Source of the DNA: JBLHKE01 sp047619485
GTDB taxonomy: Bacteria; Verrucomicrobiota; Verrucomicrobiia; Verrucomicrobiales; DEV007
Direction: 5' to 3'
Length of the DNA stretch: 9,447 bases
Assembly (NCBI GenBank): GCA_047619485.1
Contig: JBLHKE010000278.1
Span: 1 to 9,447, forward strand
Shown: positions 6,357 through 9,447 of the stretch, in pieces
Layout of the letters: every line of letters starts with the position of its first letter
Numbering within the stretch: the stretch's first letter is position 1
Program-made: the position numbers and the translations under genes
Notes under the pieces: generated by a model
Seen by the model: the letters and a program-made list of their open reading frames with translations, nothing else
What the model was told of the DNA's origin: nothing
The model's database searches: none

Positions 6357-9138
6357 ATGGTTTCTCTCTTTCCAACGCGGCGTGTAGCTTCTCGATTTCA
6401 GCCTCGTCCTTTGGCTCGAAGTTGGGGAAGCACTGCAGATGCTCGGGAAGGTTGGCGAAATGGGGCTGCTGGGTGAGTTCAGCAGCCTCGAGCGGCGGAT
6501 TGGTGGCAGTCTTCAGAGCAGCAGCCTGCGCCATCTCAAGCAGAGCGTTGAGGAGGTGCGTGGGAGCGAGTCTGTGCAGCTGGTTGGCAATAAGGATGCC
6601 GGCGGCGTTCAACTCAGCGACGAAATCTTGCTGATGCTGGCGGATGCGCTCGGCATGTTTCTCCCCGCCGTCTTGTGCCAATGTAAGTAGATCGCGCTTG
6701 CGCACGGTCATTGACTGCACCAACCCAGCGTGCTGCATCTGTCCCATCGCGGTGTGACCGGCAGCATCAATGTGGAGCACGTTCTCGTCGAACCAGTATA
6801 GGTCGTCCGCATGCTGCGGGTAGATTTTTTCGAGCTCGAGGCGCAGCGCCTTGGCGGTGGCGCGGTCGTGTTTCTCAGTGACGATGTAGAGTTTGCTACC
6901 GGAATCGTCAGCTAGAAAATGTTCCTCGCAATGGAGCAGGCGGTCGCCAAGCGCTACCTGCAAATTTTCTGCCAGGATCGCCGGTGGATCAACGGGTAGC
7001 CGCTCGTGCAGCACAGGCTGATCGGCAGTTTTTTTCTCCACCGCAGTGAGCGTCTGCTCGAGACGATTGAGGAAACTCTGACCGCCTTTCTTGAGCTTGA
7101 TCTCAGAAAGTTCGCCAATGCCATCGAGCACACCATCGGCGAGTCCTTGCTTATGAGCGAGGGTCTCCAACATGCCGTGCTCGATGGTGCCCTCGGCAAT
7201 AAGATTGATCACATGAACAGTGCGGGTTTGACCTTTGCGCCAGGCGCGGGCGATGCGTTGCTCGAGTTTTGCCGGGTTCCAAGGCAAGTCGAGATTGATC
7301 ACCAACGAGGCGCACTGCAGATTGAGGCCGACGCCTCCAGATTCGGTGCAGAGGAATAGGCGACAGTCTGGATCCTCGCGGAAGGTGTTGATCTCGAAGC
7401 GGCGTTTTTTTTGCGGTACGCTACCGGTGTGCCAGGCGTGACCGATCCCCTCACCTCGCGCGTGCTCGCGTACCAATTCGAGCATGCCGATCCACTCGCT
7501 GAAGATCACCACCTTGGTCTCGGGGTTTGCGAGCGCCTCATCGAGGATCGACTTCAGTTCGTCGAGCTTGGGCGAGACGCGGGTCTTCTTGTCGAGGATG
7601 AACTGTGTGTCACATAGCATGCGCATCATGCCGAGCTTGCCCATCAGCGACATGTGCTGCTCGCGCGTCAGCGGGCGCTTCTTAGCGAGGTGGATGAGTT
7701 TGCGAACCGACTCTTGGGCCGTCGCGTATTCGATTTTTTGTGCATCAGTTAGTTGGACAAAACGGTTTTCGTCACTGCGGTCGGGGAGCTCGTCCTCGAC
7801 GTCGCCCTTGCGACGGCGCAGCAGAATTGGCCTGACTCTCGCACGCAGCTTGTCGAGGTTCTTGTAGCCTGCGGGTTTGCCTCTCTTGTCGAGTTCGTAG
7901 TACTCGCGGTTGAAGCGGAACAGCGCACCGAAGATACTCGGATCAAGGAACTCGACGATCGAGTAGAGTTCGTCGATGCGGTTTTCGATCGGCGTACCGG
8001 TCAAAACAAAGGCGTAGCGACTGCGCAGGCGTTTGATAGCTTGAGCTGTCTGGGAGGTCCAGTTCTTAATGCGCTGCGCCTCGTCCAAGATGACGATATC
8101 CGGCTTCAATGATTGGTTGATGTCGAGGGAGTCGGAACGAACCTGCTCGTAGTTCACAATAGTGAAGAACGCGGCAGGGTTAGCGTAAGCCTTGGCGCGC
8201 TGGCGGCGGTTGCCATAGATGATCTCGCAGGGAAGCTCGGTGAATTTCGCGATCTGTTCTTGCCACTCGGCCTTGAGCGAGGCAGGGCATACGATCAGGC
8301 ATTGCTTCGCCTTGCGGATGCGATGTAGCAGCGCAGCGGCGGCGATCCCCTGGATGGTCTTGCCGAGTCCCATCTCATCCGCGACCATGGCGCGCTCCTT
8401 GAACGCGAGATGCAACATCCCTTCCCGCTGGTAAGGAAACAGCGGCATGAGCGTCTCGTGCGGCGGGTACTCGCCGGAGTGCACACACTGCTCGTAATTG
8501 CGCCGCAGCAGGTGGCGTTCGATCTCGTTCTGGTGGCGCTGTAGCCAAGTGCCGACGGCAACCGACACGCGTACACCCTCGTCATGACAGGCCTCTGCAG
8601 TAGCGATAAGCTTCTCGGGAGTACAATTTTCCTTGCGGCGACCATCCGCCGTGACACACAGGCGCAGTTTGCGCGGCATCTCGACCTCGCCGGTGCGGTG
8701 CAGGACGAGCTCGTTTTGTTGGACTGTTAAAGTCGCGTAGCTCGCGCCATCTCTCTCAGCCGCCTCATATAATTTGGCGAAGCGTTTGCGCAGGTGAATG
8801 AGAACGCTCTCAGTATGCTTACAGGTGCCCAGGCCAGCATTGGAAAAATCGGGAGAGGTCGAGTAGAACAGCCGCTTAGAAAGGTCGATAATCTCGACAT
8901 TGTAACTGCGACCACTCTCGAAAGAGGTGACGCCGAAACTCGAATGAACCTTTCGCCCCGGTTCGCGATTGCGGATCGCTGGTGGGCTCTCTAAAGCACG
9001 CAATCGGCGGCGGGCGACCTCCTGTGCGTCGCTACTGCGCCAATCCTGCTGTTTGGGTAATTGTGCCTTGAGATCAGCGATTTCTTGCTCGAGCAAGGTG
9101 AGTCGCCTGCGCGTTGGTTTGGTTTTTTTAGCAGGCAT
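6355..9138 (-). CDS. SNF2-family helicase-like ATPase with degenerate SWIM finger
   Basis: I chose ATG at 9138 (927 residues): GAGG lies five bases upstream, whereas the TTG one codon earlier (9141) is too close to it. Residues 1-30 are basic and coiled-coil-like. Residues about 87-115 resemble a SWIM zinc finger but only its second half is intact (GTCKH: C106, H108); the first CxC is SxS (S93, S95). The ATPase core starts at LFPYQREGM (233-241): motif I ADEMGLGKT (253-261), motif II LDEAQ (351-355), motif III LTGTPIENR (379-387). The second RecA-like lobe has VVIFSEW (543-549), HTGSV (570-574), motif V SGGVGLNLQ (600-608) and motif VI QRIARAWRKGQT (627-638). All core motifs look competent. 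SNF2 proteins translocate on double-stranded DNA and remodel protein-DNA or polymerase complexes rather than unwinding strands. Residues about 690-927 match nothing I recognise. It lies 69 bp downstream of the glycine-zipper gene. The target process is unknown. Confidence 0.94.
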   Translation of the reverse strand: MPAKKTKPTRRRLTLLEQEIADLKAQLPKQQDWRSSDAQEVARRRLRALESPPAIRNREPGRKVHSSFGVTSFESGRSYNVEIIDLSKRLFYSTSPDFSNAGLGTCKHTESVLIHLRKRFAKLYEAAERDGASYATLTVQQNELVLHRTGEVEMPRKLRLCVTADGRRKENCTPEKLIATAEACHDEGVRVSVAVGTWLQRHQNEIERHLLRRNYEQCVHSGEYPPHETLMPLFPYQREGMLHLAFKERAMVADEMGLGKTIQGIAAAALLHRIRKAKQCLIVCPASLKAEWQEQIAKFTELPCEIIYGNRRQRAKAYANPAAFFTIVNYEQVRSDSLDINQSLKPDIVILDEAQRIKNWTSQTAQAIKRLRSRYAFVLTGTPIENRIDELYSIVEFLDPSIFGALFRFNREYYELDKRGKPAGYKNLDKLRARVRPILLRRRKGDVEDELPDRSDENRFVQLTDAQKIEYATAQESVRKLIHLAKKRPLTREQHMSLMGKLGMMRMLCDTQFILDKKTRVSPKLDELKSILDEALANPETKVVIFSEWIGMLELVREHARGEGIGHAWHTGSVPQKKRRFEINTFREDPDCRLFLCTESGGVGLNLQCASLVINLDLPWNPAKLEQRIARAWRKGQTRTVHVINLIAEGTIEHGMLETLAHKQGLADGVLDGIGELSEIKLKKGGQSFLNRLEQTLTAVEKKTADQPVLHERLPVDPPAILAENLQVALGDRLLHCEEHFLADDSGSKLYIVTEKHDRATAKALRLELEKIYPQHADDLYWFDENVLHIDAAGHTAMGQMQHAGLVQSMTVRKRDLLTLAQDGGEKHAERIRQHQQDFVAELNAAGILIANQLHRLAPTHLLNALLEMAQAAALKTATNPPLEAAELTQQPHFANLPEHLQCFPNFEPKDEAEIEKLHAALEREKP

Positions 9139-9142
9139 CAAG

Positions 9143-9147
9143 CCCTC
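9143..9147 (-). promoter_or_regulatory. Shine-Dalgarno of the helicase gene, deciding its start
   Basis: The minus strand reads TGAGGGCTTGATG. GAGG is five bases from the ATG at 9138 but only two bases from the TTG at 9141, so the ATG is the better start. Confidence 0.6.
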
Positions 9148-9174
9148 AGATAGCCCACAACAAAGAAGGTTAGA

Positions 9175-9191
9175 AGGGAATAATGCTCCCT
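9175..9191 (-). terminator. Weak hairpin between glycine-zipper and helicase genes
   Basis: On the minus strand, AGGGA and TCCCT form a 5-bp stem around a 7-base loop, 17 bases after the glycine-zipper stop, followed by the pyrimidine-rich TCTAACCTTCTTTG. The stem is short and there is no continuous T run, so termination would be partial at best; the helicase may be read from the upstream promoter. Confidence 0.25.
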
Positions 9192-9207
9192 GCCTACACC
9201 CGATGGA

Positions 9208-9447
9208 TCATCTACAATAAGAGCTAGAACGAGAGTAGCTGCGGTGTCTTGGGTAGCGATCATAGTGATCATGATTTCCGCCATAATTGTAACCCCGGCT
9301 ATAATTCTGGCTGTAAGGGCGGTAAGGCGGTGTTTGGTTGTAATTGCTACTGCGGTAGCGGGGCTGGCTGCGGTGGTAGTATTGTTCATCACGTGCGCTA
9401 CCAAGAACGCCGCCGGTGATGGCTCCGATCACGCCACCTACAGCCGC
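9208..9447 (-). CDS. Glycine-zipper protein with Tyr/Arg-rich tail, 5' end cut by window edge
   Basis: Only the last 79 residues are inside the window; the start lies beyond the right edge. The visible part begins with a glycine-zipper segment (AAVGGVIGAITGGVLGSA) having small residues at four-residue spacing, as in membrane-inserting glycine-zipper domains of outer-membrane and surface proteins. After RDE comes a 58-residue tail with 13 Tyr and 10 Arg, rich in Ser, Asn, Pro and His, without Lys, ending SSSYCR. The tail looks disordered and possibly surface-exposed or RNA/wall-binding; function unknown. A GTG at 9432 is in frame but would split the zipper, so it is unlikely to be the true start. 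I prefer this frame to the overlapping +1 frame ending at 9138, because the zipper and tail compositions make sense only here. Confidence 0.7.
   Translation of the reverse strand, partial: AAVGGVIGAITGGVLGSARDEQYYHRSQPRYRSSNYNQTPPYRPYSQNYSRGYNYGGNHDHYDRYPRHRSYSRSSSYCR

Noticed and set aside
6355..9138. Helicase as part of a defence system (DISARM-like or restriction-linked)
   Set aside because: No methyltransferase, nuclease, phospholipase-D or other defence gene is in the window; neighbours are a glycine-zipper protein and a cell-wall amidase.
9138..9404. 88-codon minus-strand frame whose TGA overlaps the helicase ATG (TGATG), suggesting translational coupling
   Set aside because: It is the +1 frame of the glycine-zipper gene; its Thr/Ala/Ile-rich product is what shifted Tyr and Arg codons give. 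The zipper frame is preferred, so the coupling is probably accidental.

Overview
The window looks like ordinary chromosome from a member of the Planctomycetes-Verrucomicrobia-Chlamydiae group, most likely Verrucomicrobiota. The evidence is a secreted DUF1549/DUF1553 (PSCyt2/PSD1) protein with an inserted golvesin-like domain, and a membrane-anchored protein built of W-x(4)-DP-x-A repeats, a type I associate with Verrucomicrobiales. This assignment is inference; there is no rRNA or other marker gene. I saw no tRNA, rRNA, CRISPR array, transposase, phage gene or attachment site, and base composition looks even by eye apart from a more AT-rich gap near 6100.

Layout, left to right. 1-646 (minus) is the first 215 codons of an RNase Z-like metallo-beta-lactamase-fold hydrolase whose end lies beyond the left edge. 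706-3120 (minus) is the 804-residue PSCyt2-golvesin-PSD1 protein; it lies 59 bp upstream of the RNase Z-like gene in the same direction, so the two may be co-transcribed. 3236-3592 (plus) is a small antibiotic-biosynthesis-monooxygenase (ABM) fold protein, the only plus-strand gene, divergent from the PSCyt2 gene. 3606-4901 (minus) converges on it with a 13-bp gap and encodes the membrane-anchored repeat protein. 4972-5964 (minus) is a secreted N-acetylmuramoyl-L-alanine amidase, 70 bp upstream of the repeat gene and probably the first gene of a two-gene unit. 5965-6354 has no credible gene but holds a promoter candidate, an AT palindrome and several small inverted repeats. 6355-9138 (minus) is a SNF2-family helicase with a degenerate SWIM zinc finger and a long unassigned C-terminal region. 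9208-9447 (minus) is the C-terminal end of a glycine-zipper protein with a Tyr/Arg-rich tail, cut by the right edge.

Functionally, the amidase and its repeat-protein neighbour suggest a cell-envelope unit, with the amidase acting on peptidoglycan. The PSCyt2 protein is probably exported. The helicase is presumably nucleic-acid directed, but nothing beside it (methylase, nuclease, other defence gene) points to a defence island. I found no clear new system. The best leads are the SWIM finger that lost its first two cysteines, the PSD1 domain lacking a normally conserved stretch, the amidase/repeat-protein pairing, and the inverted-repeat cluster in the 390-bp gap.
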